From contig NZ_MPZM01000011.1 of assembly GCF_002936955.1 (NCBI RefSeq), positions 29,685-93,684 on the forward strand: a DNA stretch of 64,000 nucleotides, read 5' to 3'. The notes under the pieces are model-generated. The model made no database searches and was not told where the DNA came from. It saw nothing but the letters and a program-made list of their open reading frames with translations. Made by a program: the position numbers and the translations under genes. Of this stretch, positions 20,896 to 30,322 are shown in pieces (within the stretch, counting starts at the first letter, position 1; the number at the start of each line of letters is the position of its first letter). The stretch is from Oceanisphaera arctica (GTDB lineage Bacteria; Pseudomonadota; Gammaproteobacteria; Enterobacterales; Aeromonadaceae).

Positions 20896-21168
20896 ATGGC
20901 GCAACAAGAGCAGCGAATGATGGCAGCCCCTTATTTCAGCATCGACTACCAGGATCAGGTTAACCTGATCCCCCTGACTGATGGCGAAACAGTGCCCGAT
21001 GCGGACGCCCTGGAGGCCGAAATACCCGCGCCGTTCAAGCTTATCAGTGAAGTGACTCACATCGATACCAATAATGCCCTGATCCGCGCCAGCCTGCAGC
21101 TGCAGGCCAAACAACTCAAGGCCCGTGCCGAACGCCGCGCCCAACAGGACGATGCATCACGCCCATGA
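20896..21168 (+). CDS. Small acidic/basic protein translationally coupled to mfd
   Basis: A 90-residue protein, not firmly recognised. It has a structured-looking N-terminal half (YFSIDYQDQVNLIPL, PAPFKLISEVTHIDTNNALI) and a charged helix rich in Gln, Lys and Arg at the end. The N-terminal half resembles, from memory, the start of longer PilZ-domain proteins found beside mfd in other gammaproteobacteria; if so, the PilZ barrel is absent here. AAAGG sits 7 bp before the ATG, and the stop overlaps the mfd start (ATGA). Confidence 0.7.
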   Translation: MAQQEQRMMAAPYFSIDYQDQVNLIPLTDGETVPDADALEAEIPAPFKLISEVTHIDTNNALIRASLQLQAKQLKARAERRAQQDDASRP

Positions 21169-24100
21169 TACAAATTCCCAGCCCCACTCCCCGCCCCAGA
21201 GCCAGCCTGGGCCAGCTGATTGGCAGCAGCCTGGCGCTGGCCATCGCCGAACAGGTCAGACAACAGCAACAGCTGGTGCTGCTGGTGGTTCCCGATACTC
21301 CCACGGCCCTGCGCCTGGAGCAGGAAGTACGCCACCTGCTGGCCGACGAGACACCGGTAGCGCTGTTTCCGGACTGGGAAACCCTGCCCTACGATCAGTT
21401 TTCGCCCCATCAGGACATCATCTCCCAGCGGCTAGAGACCCTGTATGGGTTGCCGGCGCTCAAGCGCGGCCTGCTGATTGCGCCCATCACCACCCTGATG
21501 CTGCGCACCCCGCCGCGCGACTGGCTGGAGCAGAACAGCCTGCTGCTGAACACCGGCGACAAACTGGACCTGCACGCCCTGCGCAGCCGGCTGGAGCGCG
21601 CCGGTTACCGAGCGGTGGAGCAGGTGCTGGAGCACGGTGAGTTTGCCGCCCGGGGCGCCCTGCTGGATCTGTACCCCATGGGAGCGAACGAGCCCGTGCG
21701 CATCGACTTTTTCGATGACGAAATCGACACCCTGCGCCCCTTCGACCCCGACACCCAGCGATCCAGCGACAAGGTGAAGCAGGTGCGGCTGCTGCCGGCG
21801 CGGGAATTCCCTACCGACGACGCCGCCATCGAGCGCTTTCGTGGCCAGTACCGGGAACGCTTCGCCCTGCGCAACGAGCCGGAGTCGCTTTATCACCGCG
21901 TGAGCCAGAGCCAGTTCCCGCCCGGTATCGAGCACTACTTTCCGCTGTTCTTCGAGCAAATCCAGACCCTGTTCGACTCGCTACCCGAGCAACTGCTGGT
22001 ACTGGGTGTCGGCGAGCTGAACGAAGCCGCCGACGTCTTCTGGCAGGATGTACAGAGCCGCTATGAAGACCGGCGCCACGACCAGCTGCGCCCGCTGCTG
22101 TCCCCGGACGAGCTTTACCTCAAGCCCGACGCCCTCTTGCACCAGCTCAACAAGTGGCCCCGGCTGCAACTGAGCGCTACCCCGGTGCTGGAAAAAGGCG
22201 AGCGGCAAAACGCGCCTATCAGCGCCCTGCCCACGCTTGAAGTAGAGCACCAGAAAATCGAGCCTCTGGCCCGGCTGCTGAGCTTTTGCGAAAACTTCAA
22301 AGGCCGCATCCTGTTCTCGGTCGAAAGTGCCGGTCGGCGCGAGGCGCTGAGCGAGCTGCTGGCGGGCAGCTCAATCAAGCCCTGGCCCTGTGATAACTTC
22401 TCACATTTTCTGGCCGGCAAAGACCCGATTGGTCTGCTGGTCGGCCCCCTGTCTCAGGGCTTTATTCTCGACGACAAGCTGGCGCTGATTTGCGAAGGCG
22501 ACCTGCTCGGCGGCCGGGTCATACAGCGCCGGCGGCGGGAAAAGTCCGCCAGCCTGAGTCCGGACACCCTGATCCGCAACCTGGCGGAGCTGTCCATCGG
22601 TCAGCCGGTGGTGCATCTGGATCACGGCGTAGGCCGCTACACCGGGCTGCAAACCCTGGACGCGGGCGGGCTCAAGTCCGAATACCTGACCCTGGAATAC
22701 GCCGGTGGCGACAAGCTCTATGTGCCGGTCACCGCCCTGCATCTGGTGGGCCGCTACAGCGGCGCCGACGATCCCAATCTCAACCGGCTTGGCAACGACA
22801 CCTGGGCCAAAGCCAAACGTAAGGCGGCGGAAAAGGTGCGTGACGTGGCCGCCGAGTTGCTGGATGTATACGCCCGTCGGGCCGCCCAGCCGGGCCAGGC
22901 CATCGTTCACGACAAGGTGGCCTATCGCCAGTTTGCCGACGCCTTTCCGTTTGAAGAAACCGACGATCAGCTCACCTCCATCAACGCCGTGCTCACAGAC
23001 ATGACCCAACCCAAGGCGATGGACCGGCTGGTGTGTGGCGACGTGGGCTTTGGCAAGACCGAAGTGGCCATGCGCGCCGCCTTTGTGGCCGTGCATGGCG
23101 GCAAGCAAGTGGCGGTACTGGTGCCCACCACATTGCTGGCCCAGCAGCATTACGACAACTTTCGCGACCGTTTCGCCAACTGGCCGGTGCAGGTAGACAT
23201 CATCAGCCGCTTCAAGACCGGCAAAGAGCAGGACAAGGTGCTCACCGGCCTGACCGACGGCAGCATAGATATTGTGATCGGGACTCATAAACTGCTGAGC
23301 CAGGATGTGCGTTTCAAGGATCTCGGCCTGCTTATCGTGGACGAAGAGCACCGCTTCGGCGTTCGGCAGAAGGATCAGATCAAGGCCCTGCGCGTCGACG
23401 TGGACATTCTGACCCTGACCGCCACCCCGATTCCCCGTACCCTGAACATGGCCATGGGCGGCATGCGTGACCTGTCCATCATCGCCACCCCGCCCGCCAA
23501 ACGGCTGGCGGTAAAGACCTTCGTGCGCGAGTCGGACCCGGCTACCATCCGCGAGGCCATACTGCGCGAGCTCAAGCGCGGCGGCCAGGTCTATTACCTG
23601 CACAACGAGGTGCAGACCATAGAGAACAGTGCCGACGCCCTGCGCGCCCTGGTGCCCGAGGCCCGCATCGGCATCGCCCACGGCCAGATGCGCGAGCGCG
23701 AACTGGAACAGGTGATGTCCGACTTCTACCATCAGCGCTTCAACGTGCTCTTGTGCTCGACCATCATAGAGACCGGCATCGACGTACCCAGCGCCAACAC
23801 CATCATCATGGACAGGGCCGACAAGCTGGGTCTGGCCCAGTTGCACCAGTTGCGCGGCCGGGTGGGGCGTTCCCACCATCAGGCCTATGCCTATCTGCTG
23901 ACGCCCCACCCCAAGCGCATGACCACGGACGCCAAAAAGCGACTGGAAGCCATTGCCGCATTGGAAGACCTGGGCGCCGGCTTTGCCCTGGCCACCCATG
24001 ACCTGGAAATTCGCGGCGCCGGCGAGCTGCTGGGCGACGAACAGACCGGTCAGATCACCGCCATCGGTTTCAGCCTCTATATGGAGATGCTGGAGCAGGC

Positions 24101-24599
24101 GGTGAAGGCGCTGCAATCGGGCAAGGAGCCGGCGCTGGATCAGCTGCTGCGCGCACAAACCGAAATAGAGCTGCGCCTGCCCGCCCTGCTGCCGGACGAC
24201 TACATTCCGGACGTGAACATGCGGTTGTCCATGTACAAGCGCATCGCCGCCGCCGAAGACGAGGCCGCCCTGCGCGAGCTGCAGGTAGAGCTGATTGACC
24301 GCTTCGGCCTGCTGCCGGAGCCGGGCAAGAACCTGGTGGCGCTGGCCGGACTCAAGCTCAAGGCCAACCTGCTGGGCATCGACAAAATCGACGCCAGTGC
24401 CAACGGTGGCAGCATCGCCTTTGCGCAAGATGCCAAGGTGGACCCCATGTATCTGGTGAGCCTGTTGCAGAGCCAGCCGCGCATCTACAAGATGGAGGGG
24501 CCCACCAAGTTGCGCTTCGCCATTCCCAGTGACGATGCCAAGAGCCGGCTGGCGCTGATTGGCGACATGCTGAACGAGCTGCATGCCCATCAGGCCTAG
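21165..24599 (+). CDS. mfd: Transcription-repair coupling factor
   Basis: A dsDNA translocase that removes stalled RNA polymerase at lesions and recruits UvrA. The 1144 residues include the UvrB-like N-terminal module, the RNA-polymerase-interacting domain around residues 480-560 (QPVVHLDHGVGRYTGL), and RecG-like translocase motifs: Walker A GDVGFGKTEVAMRAAF, DEEH box in VDEEHRFGVRQ, TATPIPRTLNMA and QLRGRVGRS. Full length. The start overlaps the upstream small gene. Confidence 0.97.
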   Translation: MIQIPSPTPRPRASLGQLIGSSLALAIAEQVRQQQQLVLLVVPDTPTALRLEQEVRHLLADETPVALFPDWETLPYDQFSPHQDIISQRLETLYGLPALKRGLLIAPITTLMLRTPPRDWLEQNSLLLNTGDKLDLHALRSRLERAGYRAVEQVLEHGEFAARGALLDLYPMGANEPVRIDFFDDEIDTLRPFDPDTQRSSDKVKQVRLLPAREFPTDDAAIERFRGQYRERFALRNEPESLYHRVSQSQFPPGIEHYFPLFFEQIQTLFDSLPEQLLVLGVGELNEAADVFWQDVQSRYEDRRHDQLRPLLSPDELYLKPDALLHQLNKWPRLQLSATPVLEKGERQNAPISALPTLEVEHQKIEPLARLLSFCENFKGRILFSVESAGRREALSELLAGSSIKPWPCDNFSHFLAGKDPIGLLVGPLSQGFILDDKLALICEGDLLGGRVIQRRRREKSASLSPDTLIRNLAELSIGQPVVHLDHGVGRYTGLQTLDAGGLKSEYLTLEYAGGDKLYVPVTALHLVGRYSGADDPNLNRLGNDTWAKAKRKAAEKVRDVAAELLDVYARRAAQPGQAIVHDKVAYRQFADAFPFEETDDQLTSINAVLTDMTQPKAMDRLVCGDVGFGKTEVAMRAAFVAVHGGKQVAVLVPTTLLAQQHYDNFRDRFANWPVQVDIISRFKTGKEQDKVLTGLTDGSIDIVIGTHKLLSQDVRFKDLGLLIVDEEHRFGVRQKDQIKALRVDVDILTLTATPIPRTLNMAMGGMRDLSIIATPPAKRLAVKTFVRESDPATIREAILRELKRGGQVYYLHNEVQTIENSADALRALVPEARIGIAHGQMRERELEQVMSDFYHQRFNVLLCSTIIETGIDVPSANTIIMDRADKLGLAQLHQLRGRVGRSHHQAYAYLLTPHPKRMTTDAKKRLEAIAALEDLGAGFALATHDLEIRGAGELLGDEQTGQITAIGFSLYMEMLEQAVKALQSGKEPALDQLLRAQTEIELRLPALLPDDYIPDVNMRLSMYKRIAAAEDEAALRELQVELIDRFGLLPEPGKNLVALAGLKLKANLLGIDKIDASANGGSIAFAQDAKVDPMYLVSLLQSQPRIYKMEGPTKLRFAIPSDDAKSRLALIGDMLNELHAHQA

Positions 24600-24720
24600 C
24601 CCTGCGTCATCATTGAATCATGATTTACCCCCACGGAAGGGATAAGATAGCGGCGCAGCCGGCCCCAGGGCCGTTCTGCTGCGCCAGGCCATGAACCATC
24701 AGCATCCTGACCGAGAAAAA

Positions 24721-26172
24721 ATGAACGCGAATATTTGCCATACCTCCGCCCAGCGCCCGCTTAAAGTCGGCATTCTGGGCGGCGGTATCGCCGGTGCCAC
24801 CGTGGCGTTGCGACTGGCGGACATGGGCATTCAGACCCTGCTTATCGAGGCCAGCAGCGGCCTGGTAAACGGCCCGCCCATCTGCCACCTGCACGCGGGC
24901 GGCAACCTGTACCGGGAAATCAGCGACCAGCAGTGCCTGACCCTGCTGCGCCAGTCCATCGCCTCGGTGCGCGCCTACCCCAACAGCATCAACCGCCGCC
25001 CCACCGTCATCGCCACCCCGATAACCGATCCGGGCGATGCCGAGGCCTTGTTGCCCCGGCTGAAACAGGTGGCGCAGGAATATCAACGGCTGGTGGACGA
25101 AGACCCGGCCAACAAGGTGCTGGGCGAACCGGACCAGTATTATCGCTGCTACAGCCGCGAGCAGTTCGAGGCGCTGGCCACTCGCCCCATGCCGGCACAT
25201 GCCGAGTGTCAGGACGACTGGCTGACGCCGCTGGCCCACCATCTGGACCCGGCTACATTGAAGTTTCCGCTTATTCTGGTGCAGGAATACGGCTGGAGCC
25301 TGTTTCGCATGGCGGCCACCGCCACCCTGGCGCTGAACACCGCGCCGAGCTGCGAGCTGCATTTTCATACCCGGGCCACCAGACTGGAGCAATGGCCGGA
25401 CGGCTGGACCATTCACGGCACTAACCAGGACGGGCAGGAACAGCCGTTCAAGGTGGACTTTCTGGTCAATGCCTGCGGCTTTCGTACCGGGCTGGTGGAC
25501 GACATGGCCGGTTATCGCCGACAGCGGTTGGTGGAGTACAAGGCCGCCTACGTGGCCCGCTGGCAGACGAGCGGCGACTGGCCGGAGGTGATTTTTCACG
25601 GCCAGCGCGGCACGCCCAACGGCATGGCCCAGCTGACCCCCTATCCGAACGGCGTGTTTCAGCTGCACGGCATGACCGACGGCATCACCCTGTTCAAGGG
25701 CGGCCTGGCCGCCAGCTGCGACCTTAGCGCCCAGCCCCGGCTGCCCCAACCTTATGTGGCCCAGCTGGACAACGGCTGGCAAACGCCGGACATAGAAGTC
25801 CGCACCCAGGACGCCATCGCCCACCTGGCCCGCCTGCTGCCCGCCTTTGGCAAAGCACAGGTCGGCGGCAAGCCGCTGTTCGGTGCCCAGCAGATTCCGG
25901 GCAGTGACCCTTCGTTGCGGGCGGCGGACGTGTCGTTTGAGGGCAATCACTATGCGCGGGTAGAAATCGTGAAGGCCAGCTCGGCGCTGACCGCCGCCGA
26001 CCGCATCGTCGGCCGGCTGGCCGAACTGGGCTGGCTGGAGATGGACGAACAACCCCTGTCACCGAGTCTTGCCCTCACCGAAAGCCAGGATGCCGCCGAG
26101 GTAGAGCAGGAAGCCATACGCCTGGCCCGCGAACGCGGCTACCCGGACGAACTGGCCCTGACCATGGGGTAA
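24721..26172 (+). CDS. FAD-dependent oxidoreductase (DAO fold), substrate unknown
   Basis: A 483-residue flavoprotein. The N-terminal dinucleotide-binding motif GILGGGIAGATVALRLAD, ending with the acidic residue of LLIEA, is clear, and a late FVNACGFRTG-like segment (DFLVNACGFRTGLVDD) is typical of DAO-type oxidases. No signal peptide or transmembrane segment. ATG 24721 is preferred over the ATG at 24691 because a GAG sits 5 bp before it and homology begins just after. The gap upstream contains a GC-rich inverted repeat but no T run. Substrate cannot be inferred. Confidence 0.75.
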   Translation: MNANICHTSAQRPLKVGILGGGIAGATVALRLADMGIQTLLIEASSGLVNGPPICHLHAGGNLYREISDQQCLTLLRQSIASVRAYPNSINRRPTVIATPITDPGDAEALLPRLKQVAQEYQRLVDEDPANKVLGEPDQYYRCYSREQFEALATRPMPAHAECQDDWLTPLAHHLDPATLKFPLILVQEYGWSLFRMAATATLALNTAPSCELHFHTRATRLEQWPDGWTIHGTNQDGQEQPFKVDFLVNACGFRTGLVDDMAGYRRQRLVEYKAAYVARWQTSGDWPEVIFHGQRGTPNGMAQLTPYPNGVFQLHGMTDGITLFKGGLAASCDLSAQPRLPQPYVAQLDNGWQTPDIEVRTQDAIAHLARLLPAFGKAQVGGKPLFGAQQIPGSDPSLRAADVSFEGNHYARVEIVKASSALTAADRIVGRLAELGWLEMDEQPLSPSLALTESQDAAEVEQEAIRLARERGYPDELALTMG

Positions 26173-26183
26173 AGGGGAAACAA

Positions 26184-26374
26184 GAGGACAAAGGGCCCGC
26201 TCCGCCGACTCGCCTCGAGACCTGCCACTCACTGTATCAGCCTGCTGCGAACATTCACCGGATGTTCGGTCAGGCTGATACAACTCGTCACGGCGAGACA
26301 AGCTCGCCCCATGTACGCTCAACACATGACATCCCTGTCATGTGATGGTCGGCTGAGCAGATCCCTTTGTCCTC
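26184..26374. repeat. Composite hairpin element, copy 1
   Basis: The ends form a perfect 12-bp inverted repeat (GAGGACAAAGGG at 26184-26195, its complement at 26363-26374), followed inward by a second imperfect stem (GCTCCGCCGAC / GTCGGCTGAGC). Inside are a two-stage hairpin (GTATCAGCCTG at 26234-26244 with 26271-26281, enclosing CGAACAT/ATGTTCG), a GGCGAG/CTCGCC hairpin at 26292-26308, and a 9-bp hairpin at 26323-26344 with loop TCCC. It occupies the gap between the FAD oxidoreductase and DUF3422; small reading frames here are incidental. Confidence 0.8.
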
Positions 26375-26414
26375 CTGTCGGTTCCTGCGTGGCCTGCAGA
26401 AACAAACCGCAACA

Positions 26415-26465
26415 CCCGAACTACTCCGTAGCCGCCGCTTTAGCTGGCGGATCAGACCACTCTGT
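26415..26465. repeat. CTTYAG-loop hairpin after composite element 1
   Basis: CCGCCGCTTTAGCTGGCGG forms a hairpin flanked by CTCCGTAG and CTCTGTAG boxes. The tandem copies at 30 kb carry the same unit with A-T in place of G-C at the loop-closing pair, a compensatory change. Confidence 0.6.
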
Positions 26466-26554
26466 AGAAACAGGAAGCACAGCGGAAAATGGGGCACACC
26501 AAAAAAATCTGGTAAATTAGCCGGATCATGACTGACAGACATAAAGGAGAGTCA

Positions 26555-27799
26555 ATGCGCAGTCACCCGTTGCGTGAGCAGATCATCGCAGAGGTTCATG
26601 CCCGACCATTTCAGAAGCTGCAGGCCCCGCTCGGAATGCGGCATATTGCGGTGGTGTATGACGGCGCCCCGCTGAAGGAAATACAGCAAAGCGTGCTCCG
26701 GCTCGGCGATATGCTGGGGCTGAAGGAGACCACCGGCAAGTCGCGGTTCTGGCAGGCCGAGAATGCCGACCTGGCACTGCGTTTTGAAGCTCACCACGAA
26801 TTTTACACCCTGACACTGACCGCACTGAACACACAGGAACTGCCACAGCTGCCGGACGAATGGCTGGCGTGCGTGCCGGGCAGCTTTCTCTGCGGTGCCG
26901 AGATCCTGTTCCGCACCCATCAGGCAAATGCCGATGAAGATGCCTGGCTGAATCGGCACTTCGGTGACTATCAGGTCAATAGCTCCATGGTGATGTCTGG
27001 CGTCGGCCAGATGTGGACCGACTTTTACCCCCGTGAAGACAGCGGCATGGTACGGGTACTGGTAGAAGACCGCGGCCTGCAGCTACAGCAGGCCGGACGT
27101 TTGCTGCAGCGCATCTGCGAAATAGAAACCTATCGCCATGTCGCGCTGCTGGCGCTGCCACTGGCGAACGAAGTGGTGCCGGTGATCAACCAGCTTGAAG
27201 CCGAGCTGGTCGACCTCTCGACCCGGGTCGCGCTCGAAGAGCCCTCTGTGCTGCTGCATCAACTGATGAATCTTGCGGAGCGGCTGGAAGCACTGTCGGC
27301 AAAAACCTCCAACCGCTTCTCGGCGGCGGATGCCTATTTCGCGCTGGTGAACAAACGGATTGGCGAACTGCGCGAAACCCGCATAGAAGGCCGCCAGACC
27401 GTGGAACAGTTTATGGATCGCCGGCTGGACCCCGCCACCCGTACCTGCCGCACCGCCGGCCTGCGCATAGAGCAGCTCTCTCGCCGGCTGGCCCGTACCA
27501 CCCAGCTGGTGCGATCCCAGGTGGACTTGTCGGTCGAGCAGCAGAACCGCGACATGCTCTCCAGCCTCAGCAAGCGGGCCGGCGAACAGCTGCGGCTGCA
27601 GGCCAAGCTGGAAAGCTTCTCCATTATCGTGGTGACCTATTACGCCTTTGACCTGATTGACCGTACGCTGCGCAACCTGGTCGAAAATGAAGAACACCGC
27701 CACCTGATGGAAGCGGGCCTGAGCCTATCGGTGCCCTTCATCGCCCTGATGCTCTGGCTCTATATCCGCCGTCTGCTGCGCGGCGTAGGTGAAGACTGA
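26555..27799 (+). CDS. DUF3422 family protein
   Basis: A 414-residue member of DUF3422, function unknown. The start MRSHPLREQIIAEVHARPFQ is characteristic, and ATG 26555 has an AAGGAG 6 bp upstream; another ATG at 26528 lacks one. The body is soluble and largely helical (a long charged stretch to residue about 360), and a C-terminal hydrophobic segment (LSVPFIALMLWLYI) probably anchors it in the membrane. Confidence 0.85.
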   Translation: MRSHPLREQIIAEVHARPFQKLQAPLGMRHIAVVYDGAPLKEIQQSVLRLGDMLGLKETTGKSRFWQAENADLALRFEAHHEFYTLTLTALNTQELPQLPDEWLACVPGSFLCGAEILFRTHQANADEDAWLNRHFGDYQVNSSMVMSGVGQMWTDFYPREDSGMVRVLVEDRGLQLQQAGRLLQRICEIETYRHVALLALPLANEVVPVINQLEAELVDLSTRVALEEPSVLLHQLMNLAERLEALSAKTSNRFSAADAYFALVNKRIGELRETRIEGRQTVEQFMDRRLDPATRTCRTAGLRIEQLSRRLARTTQLVRSQVDLSVEQQNRDMLSSLSKRAGEQLRLQAKLESFSIIVVTYYAFDLIDRTLRNLVENEEHRHLMEAGLSLSVPFIALMLWLYIRRLLRGVGED

Positions 27800-27890
27800 C
27801 AAGAAAATCAGCTAGGTTTTGCTTCGCTCACAATTTTAGCCAACCATTACTTAGCCTATTATTTGGGCGTTAGCCGGTAAGGATAACGAC

Positions 27891-28172
27891 ATGCATATCG
27901 GTATTCTGACCATGACTTTTTCTCTGCCGGGATGTGGCTCTCTAAAAGAAAAACGCCAGCGTATAGGGGGCATGCACGAACGGTTCGGGCGCAACCCGGC
28001 GGTGGCGGTCTGTGAGAGTGGTGAACACAACAAGCACGATGCCAGCGAATGGTCGTTTGTGGTCGTGGCGGCCTCGAGACGCGAGGTCGAATCCCAGTGC
28101 AGCCAGATCGAAGACAAGATACAGCGCACCGTAGAAGGACGCGTGATCAAGGTCACCCGTGAACTCCTCTAG
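27891..28172 (+). CDS. DUF503 family protein
   Basis: A 93-residue protein of the DUF503 (YlxP-like) family, recognised from the N-terminal MHIGILTMTFSLPGCGSLKEKR and the general alpha/beta ferredoxin-like pattern. Family members are small ribosome-associated proteins in Firmicutes, but no role is established here. AAGGA lies 8 bp before the ATG. Only 28 bp separate it from the next gene, so they are probably co-transcribed. Confidence 0.75.
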   Translation: MHIGILTMTFSLPGCGSLKEKRQRIGGMHERFGRNPAVAVCESGEHNKHDASEWSFVVVAASRREVESQCSQIEDKIQRTVEGRVIKVTRELL

Positions 28173-28200
28173 TTAAGTCATAAAATGCACAGGACCCACT

Positions 28201-28848
28201 ATGAACAAAATACAGATAGATATCGTTTCCGATATCGCCTGCCCCTGGTGTGCTATCGGTTATGCCCGGCTGGAACAGGCCATGGAACGACTGGCACCAG
28301 AGTATGAGTTCACCATTCAGTGGCATGCATTTGAGCTGAACCCCGACCACACCGGCCAGGGGGAGCCCATACTGCCAGCCCTGGCCAGAAAATACGGGCG
28401 GAGCGAGGAAGAGATGCGGGAAAATCAGAGTCGTATGATGACGATTGCCGCCGATCTTGGCCTCAACTTCGAGAAGATACAGCAGCGATTTACCTGCAAC
28501 ACCTTCGATGCCCATCGGTTGGTGAAGTGGGCAGGTGAACAGGGCCGGCAAACCGCCATGAAACAAGCCCTGTTCGACGTGTATTTTGGCAAGGCGATGG
28601 ATGTCTCCGATCACACTGTGCTATTGAGTTGCGTTGCGGCGCTGGGGCTGGATCCGGCAAAGGCCAAACAGGTACTGGACTCGGATCAATACACTGCCAT
28701 GGTGCGAGAAGAGGAAGCCACTTACCAGCAGGCAGGTGTGACGTCCGTGCCGGCATTCATTATCAACAACAAGTACCTCATCTCCGGCGCTCAGGAGTCC
28801 GATGCCTGGGTGCGGGCATTGCAGGAGGTTGGCGCCGAATCCGCTTGA
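28201..28848 (+). CDS. DsbA family thioredoxin-fold oxidoreductase, FrnE type
   Basis: A 215-residue cytoplasmic DsbA-like protein (no signal peptide). The active site CPWC is at about residue 18-21 (SDIACPWCAIG), and the cis-Pro loop appears as TSVPAFIINNKY. FrnE-type proteins carry out thiol-disulfide exchange or polyketide isomerisation; the substrate is unknown here. An AGGA precedes the ATG by 6 bp. Confidence 0.88.
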   Translation: MNKIQIDIVSDIACPWCAIGYARLEQAMERLAPEYEFTIQWHAFELNPDHTGQGEPILPALARKYGRSEEEMRENQSRMMTIAADLGLNFEKIQQRFTCNTFDAHRLVKWAGEQGRQTAMKQALFDVYFGKAMDVSDHTVLLSCVAALGLDPAKAKQVLDSDQYTAMVREEEATYQQAGVTSVPAFIINNKYLISGAQESDAWVRALQEVGAESA

Positions 28849-28870
28849 ACTTACCTGACAGGCTTACGAC

Positions 28871-30244
28871 TTAACGCTGCCCGCAGGGCCCATAAATTTT
28901 GTTGGCCCAACGGGTCAGGCCGGCGGTAACGCTGCCGAAGTGGTCACCGATCACGATGGGCGTATGCTGAAATTGCTGTTGCAAGAACTGATTCAATACG
29001 GGTGACTTGGCGGTACCGCCGGTCACGAATACCACATCCGGCTCACAGCCGGCCTGGGTTATCGCATCGGTCATGAGCGCGGCTATGGTACTCAGTTCTC
29101 GGTGGCAGGCCCTGGCAAAGCCGTCTCTGTCCAGATTTACGGTCAAGCCCTTATCTATGTCGGATAAATCGACGAGCTGCTCGGTGCAGTCCGTCAGGGC
29201 AATTTTGCTTTGTTCTGCGGCGTTGACCACGCGATAACTGAGTTTATGTTTTTGCACGGTCAACAAGCGCGATAACAGCTCAGGCTGTTCTGCATCACGG
29301 ACCAGCTGCTCTAAAAACCGGCCATTGGCGGCACTGTAAAATTCGGTTTGATTATGAATGTTGTTAATGGAGACGGCTTGCGAGTAACTATTGGCCGGCA
29401 CGGGCTTACCGGTTTTCAGCATGCTGTCCAGGCCAAAGCTGGGCATGATGCCTTTAAGCGCAAAGGTAATGTCAAAGTCATTACCACCAACACGTTCACC
29501 GGTGTGGCTTAACAAGTCACCGCTTCTGTCTTGTGAAGCCGCCTGTTTCGGCCCCATCAACAGCATGGAGCAATCGGTGGTACCACCGCCGATATCGACC
29601 ACCAGCACCCGGGTTTCTTTAGTCAGGCAGGCTTCATACTCGAAGCCGGCGGCCACCGGCTCGAATTGAAATTCAACGTCTTTAAAGCCAACGCGTTTTG
29701 CGGCATTGGTCAGTATTTGCAGTGCTTGCCGGTTGCTTTCGTCACCTCGCAACCCCTGAAAGTTGACCGGGCGGCCAATCACCGTTTGGCTGACACTTCT
29801 GCCGAGTGCCGCTTCGGTTAGCGTTTTTACGTTACTCATCATGGCCGCAACAATGTCTTCAAATAATTCAACTTGTTGTGGCAGCAAGCCCGTCGCACCC
29901 AGGAAAGACTTGGGGGATTTGATGTAATAGCCTTCATCGGGCTCTTGCAGATAATGATTCAATGCTTGCTGGCCAAACGACAATTCAGTCGGGTAGCCAT
30001 CCAATGCCAGCTCTTTTAATTCAATCTGCCCTTTTTGCAGTTGTCTTTGGCGTTGCTGCTGAAAGTTTTTCTGTTCTGCCACTGGCAAGTGTTTGTACAG
30101 CCAGTTGACAATAACGTCACGACTCGGGGCATACAACGTTGACGAGATATATCGACCATGATCACCTAGCGTTAAAATTTTCGGGTTATTTTCTTCCATA
30201 ACGCCGACAGCACAGTTTGAGGTACCGTAGTCAAATCCGATCAT
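28871..30244 (-). CDS. yegD: Hsp70-class molecular chaperone YegD-like
   Basis: An actin-fold ATPase of the YegD branch of the Hsp70 family; 457 residues from ATG 30244 (MIGFDYGTSNCAVGVM), matching the E. coli length of about 450. Phosphate 1 motif GFDYGTSN, phosphate 2 motif VVDIGGGTTDCSM and the adenosine motif VFVTGGTAKSP are present; the substrate-binding domain of DnaK is lacking. It converges with the frnE-like gene. The frame continues upstream into repeats and is not part of the gene. Confidence 0.9.
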   Translation of the reverse strand: MIGFDYGTSNCAVGVMEENNPKILTLGDHGRYISSTLYAPSRDVIVNWLYKHLPVAEQKNFQQQRQRQLQKGQIELKELALDGYPTELSFGQQALNHYLQEPDEGYYIKSPKSFLGATGLLPQQVELFEDIVAAMMSNVKTLTEAALGRSVSQTVIGRPVNFQGLRGDESNRQALQILTNAAKRVGFKDVEFQFEPVAAGFEYEACLTKETRVLVVDIGGGTTDCSMLLMGPKQAASQDRSGDLLSHTGERVGGNDFDITFALKGIMPSFGLDSMLKTGKPVPANSYSQAVSINNIHNQTEFYSAANGRFLEQLVRDAEQPELLSRLLTVQKHKLSYRVVNAAEQSKIALTDCTEQLVDLSDIDKGLTVNLDRDGFARACHRELSTIAALMTDAITQAGCEPDVVFVTGGTAKSPVLNQFLQQQFQHTPIVIGDHFGSVTAGLTRWANKIYGPCGQR

Positions 30245-30322
30245 GCAGACATCCAAAAACAAAAAGGCCGCGTAGAATACAGGGATGTTCAGCACCAGGC
30301 AAGTTGGTGGCGGCAACACCTC

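Noticed and set aside
24615..24690. Intrinsic terminator of mfd
   Set aside because: GCGCAG...CTGCGC pairs around 24652-24686 but lacks a T run; left unannotated.
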